Positions 42,241-54,894 of a stretch of DNA of 64,000 nucleotides are shown one piece after another (the stretch's first letter is position 1; the number at the start of each line of letters is the position of its first letter). Location: contig OY987234.1 of NCBI GenBank assembly GCA_963920705.1, positions 20,293,794 to 20,357,793 on the forward strand, read 5' to 3'. The notes under the pieces were generated by a model. It saw nothing but the letters and a program-made list of their open reading frames with translations. It was not told the origin of the DNA and made no database searches. The DNA is from Odiellus spinosus (lineage: Eukaryota; Arthropoda; Arachnida; Opiliones; Phalangiidae). Made by a program: the position numbers and the translations under genes.

Positions 42241-43318
42241 TTTTATTTACTTTACTTTTCAATATTATATTATTATAATTAAGTTAAATGTTTCAGAAAC
42301 TCTGGGCCTCGGTTTTCGCCAGCTTGAACGCCTTAAAGCGAAAACACTACACGTCCCGATTCGTCACCACGAGGGAATGCTCTCATTCACCGCTTGACTT
42401 CTATGGCAGCACCGTCTGCATAAGATTCATTCATTTTGGGTCAAAGGGCACAATTTCAAATTCGACTGCAAGCGAGGACGCCTTGGCTAGTTTGACGTCT
42501 CTTCATAAATGTGAATTTCTGTTCAAATACTCGTAAAAATATTATTTAATCTCTTCGATTTTAAATAATTTAGAAATATTAAATTTCATATTACTTCATA
42601 AATTATAAATATAAGAGGTAATAATAATCTTTTATACGATTTTTAGATAGACCTAAGCCTTGATCTTTATTTGGACATTTTCGCGGGATTTCAAAACTTT
42701 TGGGCCTTGGTCTTGTTGTCCCTTTTTTGCCCCCCTCTGAAATTTGTAAACAAAAAATGGCCTCGATGTCGAACGCTAGAAAATTTTCTAGTGTTATAAG
42801 ATTCAACTCTGATAGAGAACTGAAAGAGTGAAGACATTTCAAAATGGTATAATTATTGAATTTACAATGCACAGTTTTATTTGTTGTCACAATCATTAAG
42901 GGTAATTTAGATTTGTAATATTTTATCGGCCCTTAAAATTGATACGCACTTTACCAAGGCTTAGATGAGGGAAACACCATAGTTTGGGCACTGGGCAGCC
43001 CCCTGAGCCCCGCTAAAGGGTTATTGATTTTAATGTAGGGAAAGCGGGTGAGGTTCAAAGTATTATTGATTGTGTAGCCATTCTGGACCATGTGGCTTGA
43101 ATACCAAAGAGGCATATCCCTTTTAACTTTTAAGGAATATGCAATATGGTTACAACACACACCTAACCTTTGGTGAAGGACTTATTACGTAACCATAGAT
43201 CAACTACTACTAGGAGGTAGTTGATCTATGATGTAACTGAGTTCTATTTCTTAAACTACTGTTAGAACCTAAAGGGAAGGTGACACAAGAATATTTTAGC
43301 TTACCATGTTTTTTTTAG
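42241..43318. promoter_or_regulatory. Divergent region between eIF3c and FBXO9
   Basis: It should hold the eIF3c promoter and the missing first exon of FBXO9. The small plus-strand frame at 42288-42536 is CG-richer but resembles no protein. A perfect 14-nt inverted repeat (43194-43207 / 43217-43230) lies in the second half. I could not fix the FBXO9 start. Confidence 0.4.
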
Positions 43319-45873
43319 GATGAACAACCCTCAAAGTCTATTCATACTTCCACCGTCAGTGGTGATAGGCCTCGATCCACTTCACCCACAACCGGTGATG
43401 GCGTAGGAGAAGATGAAACGCAGGAGGATGAACCTTCCTCGTCTTTTCCCCAAGCGTCAAGAAGGGAAGAACTGGACAACTTCCGTCAACAATGGAAAAA
43501 AGAACTGGCTAATACATCTCCAAATCAGGAGGAACAGCCGGTGGTAAGCTCCATGAAGGATTTGTCAAAGTCCACTGAACCATCCTTGATGGTCAATGAA
43601 AATTACACAGAAGACCCCACCGATAACATCTATAAACAAGTAAGTAAACCTTTTAAGCTAGGCTAGGGTAACTATAAGGTAGCTTTTCTTGTACTGTGGA
43701 TCGTACATCTAAAAAACAATTGTATTTGATTAAGGCGAAGTCGCTCTATTTAAATGGTGTTCATGAAGAAAGATTAGGAAGGCTTTACGAAGGTTAAGCT
43801 CATTTAATTTATTTTTAAAGGGCTATCATGATATTTGTTACAGTATTTTGGCTTAAGATATAAAAGTGACTCAAAAACAATACCAATCTTGATAGTCTTA
43901 ACTTTCAAAAATACCTAGGGACCCTTATTCTAAATCAGAAAAACTACCTTCTCAAATATAGCTATATCTTTCTATCGACGAGCCGTGCAATTGGTACCCG
44001 ATATAGAATTCCAAATTGCCAATGGGATTGACTATAGTGAACAAAGTAATTTTCCATTTATAATTCGGAAATATTAGAAAACTCTTATATACATTTTCTG
44101 CAACTTCAGATTCTTCCGTAAGTGATTTGTCATCGGAAGATAGGTATTTGGCCTTATTTTTATAAATTTAGGCGTAAGAAAATTAAAACTTTTTGAGTAG
44201 CCAAATGTGAGTATTCAGTATGATAGAAACACAGAATAACCTTCCCATATGTGCTAGCGTCACAAAAAATGGAAGGTCACACCTTATAGAAATGATCCAT
44301 TTGGCTACTGTTTTAATTTACTTATGGTGTAGGGATTATGGAAGCTTTATATACTTAAAAAACTACATTCTAAATTAAAAGTGGCCCGGAGGATAGCCGT
44401 AGCGCATCCGATGATGATGAGCCTACAGAAATACTGGACCTTTTTTCACACATTGAAAGAGTTCTTAACAAAACTGGAACCTTTCGCTTTTGCAAACCGG
44501 CAAAGCACCAGAATGTAAGGAAATCTTTTTTGTTAACTTGCCTACTCTTTTTCGAAATATTTCCAACATATTGGTTGCTATAAACAGAGCACTCACCTCT
44601 CTGAACTTCCTCACGAAATATTTACCTACATTCTGAAATGGGTCGTCTCGAGTGATCTTGATTTTTACTCTTTGGAAGAGATGTCTAAGGTTGTTATTTA
44701 ATATTTACTAGTAAATAGAAATTGAAATTTTTTTTTCTGGGGTTAACCTTTCTCGACATTATAAAGGTTTGTAGAGGTTTTTACATAAGTACGAGGGATT
44801 CAGGAGTCTGGAGACTAGCTTGTCTGCGAGTATGGGGTGTTAACTGCGGTTTGCCGAATAAGTATGGCTCTTGGAGAAGCATGTTCATTTATAGACCACA
44901 TCTGTGGTTTCACGGAGCTTACATCAGCAAAACCAGCTATGTCCGTTACGGAGAATCTTCTTTTCAAGATTCAAACTATCGTCCTGTCTATATTGTCGAT
45001 TATTTTCGATACCTTCGCTTCTTTCCTGATGGTAAATAAGATTCTTACCCCAGGGTTCATAAAGACCTGGAATAAAAATTTAACTATATCCTGATTAAAG
45101 GGATACTATGATAATAAGTTAAAATCTTAGATTTATACCAAAAAGGGGAAGATTTTCTTCCTGTCTAGAAAATACAAATTTTTATAGTCTGCAAATCGTT
45201 AAACATTTTCGGAGTCTTGTATGAACTCTTTTTATCCTCGGTGTAATTTTACAATCTTTGAAGTAAAAAGTGCGAAATATTTGTAGGAGTCGTTCTTATG
45301 TTGACTACGCCCGATGATCCCTACCAGTCTCTTTCCAAATTGAGACAAAAAAGGGCCCGCCATCCTACCGTCATGTCTGGTCACTATAGGTTAGTGGGCT
45401 CAGTCGTCACTGTCATTTTAAAACGACCCAAAACCTCTAGTTTAGACTATCTCGGGGCTTCTTCAGCCCTGGGTTATTCAAAACATAAACGTCAACCATT
45501 GAGACCCAAAATGGGACAGGATCTAGGTGAAGAGAGCTTTCATATTGTAAGAAAACTTTGAATTTATAAAATTGCTATAGAAATGTTTTTTGTACAAGAA
45601 ACATCTCCTTATAGGAGTTGGAAATTCAGGCTGTTAAACAACGGTCCAATTTCAAATTAGTTTGGAAACATTATTCGCTTCACAGACTCTTCAGGTAGAT
45701 TTTTTCTAATATAACTTTTCACAAACCAATACATATATTTGAATTCTATCTCATCAAAAAGGAATTGCCAAGAAACTGTCTCCGAGATAGATATTAATCC
45801 CGCAAATTTTCCACCATTTCTATTTTCACGCGTAAAAAGTTTCAACGTGAATTCGGAATTTCCTTTGCAGTGA
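43319..45873 (+). CDS. FBXO9: F-box only protein 9 (5' end missing)
   Basis: FBXO9 is a substrate receptor of SCF ubiquitin ligases, linked in mammals to TTI1/TEL2 turnover. Ten exons were read: 43319-43639, 43735-43792, 43962-44045, 44110-44143, 44382-44514, 44588-44689, 44767-45031, 45287-45546, 45615-45694 and 45762-45873 (482 visible residues, phases exact). The first begins at an acceptor without an in-frame ATG, so at least one upstream exon is missing from my model. The order is: an acidic Ser-rich start; [11 protein letters not shown]; a single TPR-like helix pair ([24 protein letters not shown]); the F-box ([40 protein letters not shown]); then the family C-terminal domain ([25 protein letters not shown]) ending EFPLQ. 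The last three exons lie inside a TTAA-flanked inverted-end pair (45099-46400). Confidence 0.93.
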
Positions 45874-48800
45874 CTTTTTTTCCTATATATATTTTTTCAT
45901 CATATTTTGTGACCAAATGTTTGAACATTGATGTTTTAGGGAGAAAAGTCTTTATACAGACTTTTTTCTGCCTCCCTATGCAATCCTGAATATTAAATGG
46001 ATGCTAGACACTGGAAATAAGTTATTACGTGTATTAATCGATGTATACTTAAAATATGCCTAAAAACATTATCAAAACCTGCCAAAGATTTCGTGGTTCA
46101 TTATTAAAGCTGCGAAATTAAATTAGCCTTGAATAAATTTCGCATATATATCAAATGGGCACGATTGCTGATGTCAATGAGAGTTATTAGAGTTTAAGCA
46201 ACCAGGCAATGTACGCTGAGCCTTGATGCTCATAATAGAAAATTTGGTTTACAGTCTAAAATTTCGTTTCTTAGCGAGTCTAGTTCGCGACTTTGAAAAT
46301 TAAGTATAAAATATCCAAAAAGCTTTGAGTTTGGATACGGTTTTTACGTGTATTTTAGGTTTCACTTAAAAATAACTTATTATCAGAGTCTAATATCCCT
46401 TTAATCTACTCCGCGCCAATCTTCATTAACTTACATCAGTTACGTTTAAAATGATAAGATTACGTGAATTTCTTTTTTCCGCTTTTTCCTTTTTTTGTTT
46501 GGCTTAATTGTATTGGCCAATCATTTTTTATTAGTGCCTTTATACGATGATATAAAAAACACTGTCATTGTTTGAATTGTTCTAAAATTGTAGGCCTATA
46601 TGATAAAATAGCGCAATCATTTGTACCGTGTTTAGTTTTCATTTCATTTTACTCGAGTATTATTTGAATGATTAAATTAAGCGTACTGTATAATGAAAAT
46701 TATCATCAATCTTAATTAAAAAGATTAACCAACCATCTTTCTACACAAATTAATGAAAAGCACGCTTTAATTACTATCTGCACTAAAACGCTAGCAATAT
46801 TTGAATTTTTTTTCTTCTTTCCAAGTTTGATGTTGTAACGCTGTAGTTCAAACTAATGTTTCAGTTAAAAACTTTAAATAGTGTGGAAAAGCTATATTCA
46901 TTGTTACAAGAAGAAAGTTAAAAGTAAAAACAATGTTATATTGGAAGTGTGTGCTTAATTTCCAAAAGTTTATTCGTTAATAAAATATTTTAAGGACATT
47001 TACTTAAATCTTATTTTGCTGAATATCTTTTGAAGCGACATTCAAATTCAACAAAATCTCAAGTGTTTGATACACCTCAATTACATTGGCAGCTGTGGTC
47101 ATTTATTGAGAGAAATATAGCCTTAGATTAAATTTTAGACTACAGTGGTCTTATATGTACCTAAGAACACGGGGGGAAATGATATTCTAAACCCATCCTC
47201 GAGATTCGTAAATCTTTTTAAGTAAAAAAAAGTAAATTTTAACGCGTAATACCCTGCCTTTAACAATCACGGAAGGCAGACAGGAGCATTATCGCTCCTA
47301 AAAATCGTCAGCTAGCGTGTTTTTCCTATGTAACTTTCGCGTATTTAAACGTTTGTTAGACCTGTATCTTCCAACTTTGGTCTGAGCTTATATACTCTCT
47401 TTAAATGCTTATAAAATTGATCTAAGGACAGTGACTAACATTCTAAAGGAACAAGCCTAATTAAAATTTAATATTTCCGTTGTTGAATCCAATTTGGTTC
47501 TAATGTATAAACAAAATTTCAAATTTAGGCTCTTATAATGAACTAACTTTAATAACTTCAGTCTTTATATAAAGTACGTGTTACCGCAAACTAAGTTAAA
47601 GCGGATAAAGTGTTCTTCCACTCTTAATTTTAATTTTTTAAAGATATTTTTATTTCATTTTTTAAAACTTATGGCACCATGAACATGATAATATATTTGA
47701 AAAAATTTGCTAGCCTTTTTTTTTTTAAATCTAGAATCAACCACACTCGTGAAAATAATATTACAATTTTTTATTATTATTATGAGGTGTTAAATATTTT
47801 ATTTTTTTTTTTCAAAATATACTCTGCAGATTGCACACATAAATTCTATGATTAGGGTGGATTTTATAAGTTAAAATACTCGTGACATTTGAGTTTTTTA
47901 TTTATTTTGTTTGTCCAATGAAAGCTAATAGGTGCGCACTCCAAAAATTATTTAATTGCACTCGAAAAATCATATATATATTAGTCAAATAGTGTGGCCT
48001 TATTTGGACAGTGGCCCAAAAACTTTTCGCAATTTGCACATCACTCGTGAAACGTTTTAAATAATTTAAACTTTTTTTTTTAGGCAAGAAAGGTGTTAAA
48101 TTTAAAAGTTATAAAGAGTTGCTTTCACTTTTTTTACGTTTGTTAAATATATTTGTCAATTTTTTTCTTCGGTGGTATAATTGTTGATTAAAACATCGTC
48201 AATTATAAAACCTTTCTAGATATTCCTTTTTTTTTCTGAAAATTTCCTTGCATAGTGGTTTTTTACATTAGGAAAAAGTTCATATAGGTTTTTTTTTAAA
48301 CATTTTGGCATTCTTTTTCTTTCTTTAACATTTTAATCAAATTAATCGTGAATTGAATAGCGGGGCATGGGCGGGGATTTGCTCACAACCCTCATTCAGT
48401 GTTTTTTATCCTTTGTCTGGGAGCGTTTTTAACATGTATAGCTCCCAGACTCCGCCCCGATGTGGGACAAGACTAGTCACGTGATAAACGCCACTACTCT
48501 ATTGGTTTTCATTTTATTTAAGAATAAATTCAGAGAGAAAATAGAAAAAGTGCTAATTTCCAATTTGTAGTTAATACAATCATGTTTTTACTTATAAAAT
48601 AGTAAGTTTATAACTTATCTTTGAAGATAAATTATAAACTTATGGTAAAATGTTGATGCGCAGACCGTGGATGTCACGGGAAAGGGGCTTATTTGTTCGG
48701 TATTTCTTTTTTAAAGGAACTATCAGCGATTTGTAAACCCCCTTTAAAGCTGCCTTTTTCTCATCTTGTTGGAAGATTATTTTTAAGGTGTGCATTCTTG

Positions 48801-49901
48801 AGCACAAGGTCTTTAGACTAGAGGCCCACACTGTCAGAGTATGCACCTCTTAAAAATATTCTCCCATCACACATGCTTTTCACCAGTGCAATACGAGTTG
48901 TAGAACGTATTCTGATAAAGCGAGTAAAGCAACTTGATCTAATCTCTCATAGACCTTCGCTGTTTTTCCTGGATAACTAAAACAAACAATGCAATCCCAA
49001 GTTTGTGGGAGGAGTTAACTGAACCGGAAGTTCCCGCACTTTTGGTTAAGTTCACGGCACTCTTTAAAGAGGCATATTCTTGAAACATGGTCTCTTTTGG
49101 GGTTTAATAGTTTTGCACCTCTGAAATTCATCCCAAAACAGCGTATCTGCCTATATTCTCTAGACATAAACACTGTAAACTTTTAATTTGTGCAGCTGGT
49201 TCAGCATTAATTTTAGGTTTAGTATAATTTAATTTTCAAAGCTGAACTTTTAGAGAAAAGTACGTGTTTAATTAATTTCAATTTAGCTAAGAATTTATAA
49301 AGCGAATGTAGTTATTAATTTCTGCGTGGAAGACACCCAATAGTATAAATTTTAGAGCATTATCGGTGTTTATTGATTTGTATTTTTATTTCCCCATTTT
49401 CATTCTTTGAAAAATCGCGATTAGATTTATCTTTTTCGTTTTTAAGTGCCTATTATATTATAGTAAACATTTTTATCGTAATAATATCGAATAAATTAAC
49501 AAAACAATAAATTAAACTATTTAAGATTCTTAAACATAATATAAAAATTACTAACAAATATAAATAAATGAAAATAAGCCGCATAATATTTGGTATTTTT
49601 TTTTCTTTTTTGGAATGGGGATGTGATGAAATTGAGCATTGTGTAATTTATTTGATAGATTACTTGGTTTATTTTTTTTGTCAGGAATGTATAGTCCATT
49701 TCTTTAAATAAATTACTAATAATAACTCAATAAGTGTTAATTAACAAAAGGAGATAAGAGAAGTCCCCTTAATGTTTAATCGCGTAATGAGTCTGACAAA
49801 CTTTTCAATATCGTTGGCTTCTCGGGTATAGCCTCAAGAAAAGTGCAAAAATGTAATCTTAAATGATAATAAAGCCTCCAACGATTTATATTAAGATATT
49901 C

Positions 49902-50054
49902 CCTTACCAAAAAATAAAAAAAGTTAGTCGTAAGAGGTCTAGGGGAAGTCTTTCATTGTGTCAAGAAGTCTTGGAGAAGTCGTAAAGACTTCCCCAAGAC
50001 TTTTGTAGCGTTCTTGAAGACCTCTTCAGATCAGACTAACTTTTTTCAGTAAGG
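49902..50054. mobile_element. Inverted-repeat element, arms CCTTAC...GTAAGG
   Basis: The left arm (CCTTACC, then AAAAAAAGTTAGTC) pairs with the right arm (GACTAACTTTTTT, then CAGTAAGG). Within the arms, AGAGGTCT and GGGGAAGTCTT recur in inverted form. It has no coding capacity and the target duplication is unclear. Confidence 0.55.
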
Positions 50055-50132
50055 ACAATGCGAACAGACATAGAAAAAAAGGTCAATATTAACCTCCACC
50101 GAACAAGTAATTTTTATCAATTCTTTATTTAA

Positions 50133-50246
50133 AGGGAGTATGATATATTTGCGGTGATTTTAAAAAAAAATTGGTTAGATGTAGTTGTAATATCTTCCCC
50201 ATTATCTAAATTTGATAATCATTGGCGGTCAGGCTGCATTCTCCCT
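50133..50246. mobile_element. Short TTAA-flanked MITE (114 bp)
   Basis: TTAA at 50129-50132 and 50247-50250 flanks AGGGAGTATGATATATT ... GCTGCATTCTCCCT. It has the same termini as the longer family but an unrelated inside, so it may be a deletion form. Confidence 0.7.
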
Positions 50247-50762
50247 TTAATAAAACTGGTATTTGGTCTATTTTTCTGAGGTCATCAGATTCTTGTTACA
50301 ATTGACTAGATTAGTGTCGCCCTTCTCTTATTATCTCCCTTTGTAATTAAGAAATAAATAATAACGTATTTAAATGTGAACAAAATGGAATGTATTTCCA
50401 ATAAATATTAATATTTTCACTCGCTTAACCGTTCCGTAAAATAAAAATGGAATGAAATTGAAAGTTTATAGTGAAAAATAGAAATTCTTAAATCTCTCCC
50501 TTATTTAGTTATAGATATAATAAATTAAATTATTTTTAAATCTTCTACACGCTATTCCTATATGATTATTATAATTTATTACACATTTTAGTAATTTGTT
50601 CCTAATGGTCTATTATATAAGAGTGATGAAGTATTTTTTAATTATATAATTTCATTAATTTAATATTTTCTTTTGAGGCAGATTGCCTTAATTATTTATT
50701 TGACCTAAAAAACTGGGAGCACCATTTTTTATTATTATTTAATCTAATTATTAGAATTTAAT

Positions 50763-51947
50763 TTAAGTAACTGATGAGGGTTCTACTTCAACGTGATGGC
50801 AAGTTTCGATGTTCCTCGCTATCCAATCCAAATCTTTGACAGCGCCCCATTGCATGTGAAATCCGGCTAACACAACTACGCAGTGCATGATGTTGTGACT
50901 ATTTAAATGAAAGTCAAAACGACCAGGCAACCAACGTTCCGGAATTTGACAAGCGCTGATGACTGCCCCGATCAAAGTCCACAGATCTTGAAGTATAACG
51001 TGTCGAAGAGCCTGTAAATTGATGTAGAAGAATACGGTTACGAGCTGATACGACTAAAGCTGAAGGATTTTGAGTATACCTCGGGATGTCCTCCTCCGAA
51101 AGGCGTAAATCTGAGACCCAAGACAAAAATGCGCACGATAAACATTGCTGCGAAGCTGTTTCGCCTGGCCCATGGTCCAGTGGCAAAAACTGATTCGTAA
51201 AGAGTCCGCCAAGCCAGTAACATGTAAAATGTTAACATTATGAATTGCACCAGTTGCGGTAGGCATAGAACAGCGGCGTACAAAGTTGTCAAGGCACCTA
51301 AGTTGGATTTAAATTACACAAAATGTTATTAACAAATAAGATTAAATTTGTGGTAAAAAAAATCACCAAATGTTTGCGTAACCCAGACACCAACGACGTC
51401 CCATTGCAAAAGCCGTTTATAAGTGGATGAACCCGAATAATGATTCATGAATAGATGATAAAGCGAACTTCCAAGCCAAGGAGATATAGTAGATGCCGCG
51501 TGAAAATAAGGCAGCAAAGGTACTGTCATTCGATCCCAGGGCAGGAGATATGGCAGAGTCAATATTGCGTAAATGAGTGGGAGTCCTAAATATTTGTATT
51601 CGATTTAATTTCAAAGTCAAAACTGATAGTTTCCCATTCTTACCATGGCTCAAAATGTTGACCGTTTCGTTGTGATAGTACTTTAAACTTCGGACGCTTT
51701 CCCAAAAATTTAATTGAGGCCGATATCCCGTTAAAACGTAAGGATTAAATTGTAAATGGTGCGGAACATCTTGATATTTTAGAAGCCTAAGAGCCTCTTC
51801 GCTTTCCAGTTTTTTGTCTTGTCCATTCGTGATGAGAAACCGTTTATTATTAGTCTCTACGCTGGTTTCCGTGAGAGCCGACTCTTTATTTTCCTCACTT
51901 TTGTCCTTATTCGTGATAATTTCTTTTTCGTGATTGGATTTATCCAT
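50763..51947 (-). CDS. PAQR4: Progestin and adipoQ receptor family member 4-like
   Basis: This is a seven-pass membrane protein of the PAQR/hemolysin III family. Members are linked to ceramide and lipid metabolism, and several have predicted hydrolase-like zinc sites. Four exons on the minus strand: 51947-51644, 51585-51367, 51297-51080 and 51011-50763 (990 nt, 329 aa). A charged cytosolic N-terminus (about 60 residues) precedes LLKYQDVPHHLQFNPYVLTG and ETVNILSHG. The motif LYHLFMNH...STYKRLLQWD and the last-helix H-x3-H (NSHNIMH) supply the conserved Asp and His set. CQIPERWLPGRFDF is the family block before the last helices. The block LQFNPYVLTGYRP and the RW-PGRFD wording are closest to PAQR4 rather than PAQR3. 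The domain is complete. Confidence 0.92.
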
Positions 51948-53420
51948 CTTTTCAAAACACCAATTGGGGAATTTGATACCGAGATTCTTTATCGTTGCGA
52001 GGAATGAGTGGTTAGAACTTTAGAAGAGTTACGAAGAGTAGAATGGAATGAGCTAAGCCTTTTTTTATATAATAATTGTTACCACCGTTGTTCTATGATA
52101 ACTTCTATGATCTATCTCATGATAGAAGTCAACTGAGAGTGAGATTCATTATTTGCCTAAGTTTATTTAAATTTCTAAGAACCATTTTTTTTAGTAGTTA
52201 ATTAAATTTTAAAAATTGTAAAGGCATAAACATTTTAAGTTACTAAATAGATTGAACTTATTTCGGACAACAACGGCATTACGTCTCCTTCCTCTGAAAT
52301 CCACGCGGCCATCTCCATAGCAACCTGGGCACCTTCCTTCTCCATTGATTTTTCTCCTCCACCTTAGCAACGGAGAACAAGATGAGCAAACCCACAGTAG
52401 CCGCACTATGGCCGCACCTCTCAAGGTGTTAAAGTGAGAAAGATTGAAGTCCGAAGTTTCACGGTGAGTTACTTCCTTTATGCTCTTAATGGGAGTATAA
52501 AGCTCTGACTCAAGGTCGAATGCAAAGTTTAATTTTCCAGACACCATGTTTAACAAATTCTCCAAAATCAGGGCACATTACATTGAAAAACAAAATATCG
52601 CTCGCGTTAGCAGACGATTTTTCGTTTTGATTTATACTTCCTATAAGTTTTACCATAAGTTTATAACTTATGATTTTACTTAATTTTCAAGTTAAGTTTA
52701 ATTAGGCACTGAATTTGTTTTATAAATTTTATTTGCGGTTAAAATGTGTACCTGGTTTTTATGTATAAAAAAGTTCAGGGAATCAATTGATGATAGTCAT
52801 TTTTTGATTTAAAGTGAGACAGCTATTCTTCAATTTTACTGAATACAGTAGGCAAAAGAAAAATATTCCATGGATGGAAGATGAGTTGATGAATATAATT
52901 TATTTAAATTAATGTCGACAGGATAACGCGATTTTAGTCTTCTGGGACAGACAGCCCTGGTCAATATAAGTACCTATACCCCCTCGGGAGGAGGGTTGGC
53001 TAAAAAGGAGCCTTTTATTTCTCTTGTTCTTTTAACCTCAATTTTAGGGCACGAAATCACTTTTTAATTGTCATTTGATCTTAAATAGACTTAAATATTG
53101 ATCCCAGAAACGGTCAAACCACAGGCATATTTTTTAATTGCGAAAAATATTGGAAATGAGAAATTAAATAAATTGCCACTCTTCTATCTTATTTGGTGTC
53201 TCCTTCCCTCCTGTATGTGGGCTTTTCCTTGAGCATTGCTGCTCATAGGCTAGAACACTTCTACAGGGGTTTTTGGCCTATTATTGATACCAACTTATAT
53301 CAGTCAAACAAATTTCAACCACATAAATTAAAAGAATAAAATTTAATTCTTGATAAAATAATTTTGATAATAATTTTTTTAAGTTTACAAAAGCTTGTCA
53401 GTACAGGTTCTAAATTAAAT
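51948..53420. other. Interval between PAQR4 start and NSMCE2 end
   Basis: Apart from the doubtful small ORF at 52209-52547, nothing coding is seen. The PAQR4 5' flank is at 51948-52200 and the NSMCE2 3' UTR at about 53200-53420. The rest is AT-rich with no repeat recognised. Confidence 0.5.
52209..52547 (-). CDS. Hypothetical small protein, low confidence
   Basis: An ATG at 52547 opens 112 codons to TAA at 52209. The text includes ESELYTPIKSIKEVTHRET and a pair of CxxC-like motifs (CSSC, CPGC) followed by an Arg-rich stretch. The segment has more balanced base composition than its AT-rich flanks, which is the main reason to keep it. I do not recognise a family. Two RFX-like half sites (AGCAACC near 52326, AGCAACG near 52369) overlap it, so it could instead be a regulatory region. 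Confidence 0.25.
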   Translation of the reverse strand: MVSGKLNFAFDLESELYTPIKSIKEVTHRETSDFNLSHFNTLRGAAIVRLLWVCSSCSPLLRWRRKINGEGRCPGCYGDGRVDFRGRRRNAVVVRNKFNLFSNLKCLCLYNF

Positions 53421-54251
53421 TCAAGATTTCCCTGATTTCCGTTTGGCATCAATTTCAAGTTGTATTTCTAAATCAGGAATCAAGTCTTCCATTAGAAGTT
53501 TTTTGTTATCGCAGCCCATAGCTGGACACCTTTAAGAAAAGGAAAAAAGTTAAATATGCAGTTGGAAAAATCATTAAACTTTTTAATTTAAATTTACCTT
53601 CGCGTGCCTTGACTGGCATACTGAGTTATGATGTCTTTATCATACACGTGGTTACAAGTTACGTTTCTGACTGCGGTTTTAACTTCGCATTGAGAAACTG
53701 GGTCAATTGGAATGGGTGGTTTGCTATGACCAGTCATAATTAGAGATTCATCTTGATCCATAACAACGTCTTCCGGTGGCAACTCTACGCCTAGAGTGTG
53801 GTCAATGAATTTCGCAATTCCATCGTACATGGCGTGTAATTGTGTTTTAGCTCTCTCTTTGCCCCTTGCTTGGGAAATAGCTACTTCCAACATATCTTCT
53901 ATAAGATCTGGCTTTTCAGTTTTATCCGCTATAATCCTCCTTTTGGTAGATTGCACAGCTTGGTAGAATAGCCTATTTTCTTCATCCTCATGCGCCATAG
54001 TTTTTGCCATGTCTTTTAAAGCCATTATTTCTTTTTCATCTAAGGTAGTGAATGATATAAACAATTGTTAATACAACAACCCCCTTAGAATTCTTAAGAT
54101 AAGATATAAGAAAAGACAAGTACATACTTTTAGTCAAATGAATATTGTTTACAGTTTCTTTTGCTACATTCGATATTAAATCCATTCCAGAAGCTAGTTC
54201 ATCTTCAAGCCATTTCAATTCCTCCAGATAATCTCCAATACGTTCTGCCAT
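53421..54251 (-). CDS. NSMCE2: E3 SUMO-protein ligase NSMCE2 (Nse2/Mms21)
   Basis: NSMCE2 is the SUMO ligase subunit of the SMC5/6 complex, acting in DNA repair and chromosome stability. Three exons on the minus strand: 54251-54128, 54039-53598 and 53529-53421 (675 nt, 224 aa). The N-terminal half is helical and charged and should form the coiled arm that docks on SMC5. The SP-RING follows: PVSQCEVKTAVRNVTCNHVYDK...RCPAMGC. Its zinc ligands, by position, are Cys170, His172, Cys190 and Cys195. The protein ends soon after. Length and domain order match the family. It is divergent from ASAP with 643 nt between start codons, and an E2F-like site lies in the gap. Confidence 0.94.
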
Positions 54252-54894
54252 AACTGTATTTTATTTCTATATTCGTTGGTATTTTAACTAATCTAACCAA
54301 ACGAAAACGAAAAATATTACTAGTCTATAAAGTTATAACACGAACATCCGGTATTTATGCATAAGCAGTAGCAGACGAAATTAAGCCCATTTGGGCGGGA
54401 AAATTTGAGGCTTTTTCTTAGCGTTTTCAATTGGTCGTTTAGAGTCACGTGCTAATACCAAAACAGTCCGCCTTTTGGCCTCACGTTCACCCGACTCTGC
54501 GCGCAACTAGCGTCGCCACTCGCCAGTGTGTGGTTGCTTGCTTTTGATGTGGGAGGTTGCGTTGTCCTCTCTCAAAATAGTTTGGTTCCTTTATAGCGAT
54601 AAAATCATGACAAAAGAATGAAAAAAAGTAATACTTTGATTTAATTTCATATTTAATCAATGAATTATGTAGTTTAGACGTTGATAAATTTGTGAAACGA
54701 GAAATCTTAATAGTTGCGAGTGCCCTAAGTAATCCTTTTAGGCCTTGGCTTCCCAAAGGAATAATAATCGGAATTTCGATTTCGGAAATTTCGCGTATAA
54801 ACTTAAGCCTCGGAGTTATATCAAGTGCTTTTAGGCTAGAATTTTCGTGTGATTTACTTGGATTCTTCGTGAATCCCTTCTTAAAAACTCAGCC
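54252..54894. promoter_or_regulatory. Shared NSMCE2/ASAP promoter region
   Basis: This 643-nt head-to-head gap contains TTGGGCGGGAAAA at 54391-54403, an E2F-like site that would suit an S-phase repair gene, and CACGTG at about 54448. The open minus-strand frame at 54487-54756 has no family likeness. Transcription starts of both genes are expected here. Confidence 0.5.

Larger units (their letters stand above)
45874..50762. other. About 4.9 kb between FBXO9 and PAQR4, no gene supported
   Basis: The DNA is very AT-rich, with runs of T and A. Open frames such as 47902-48087, 48640-48846 and 49517-49699 lack family similarity and codon character. It contains the right end of the TTAA pair (46400), an inverted-repeat element at 49902-50054 and a short TTAA MITE at 50133-50246. 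The 3' UTRs of FBXO9 and PAQR4 lie at its two ends. Confidence 0.6.

Noticed and set aside
46010-46065. Possible FBXO9 final exon from an acceptor near 45940 (SLYTDFFLPPYAILN)
   Set aside because: The exon at 45762-45873 reproduces the family C-terminus (SEID...FSRVKSF...SEFPLQ) and fits the phase, so the later frame is chance.
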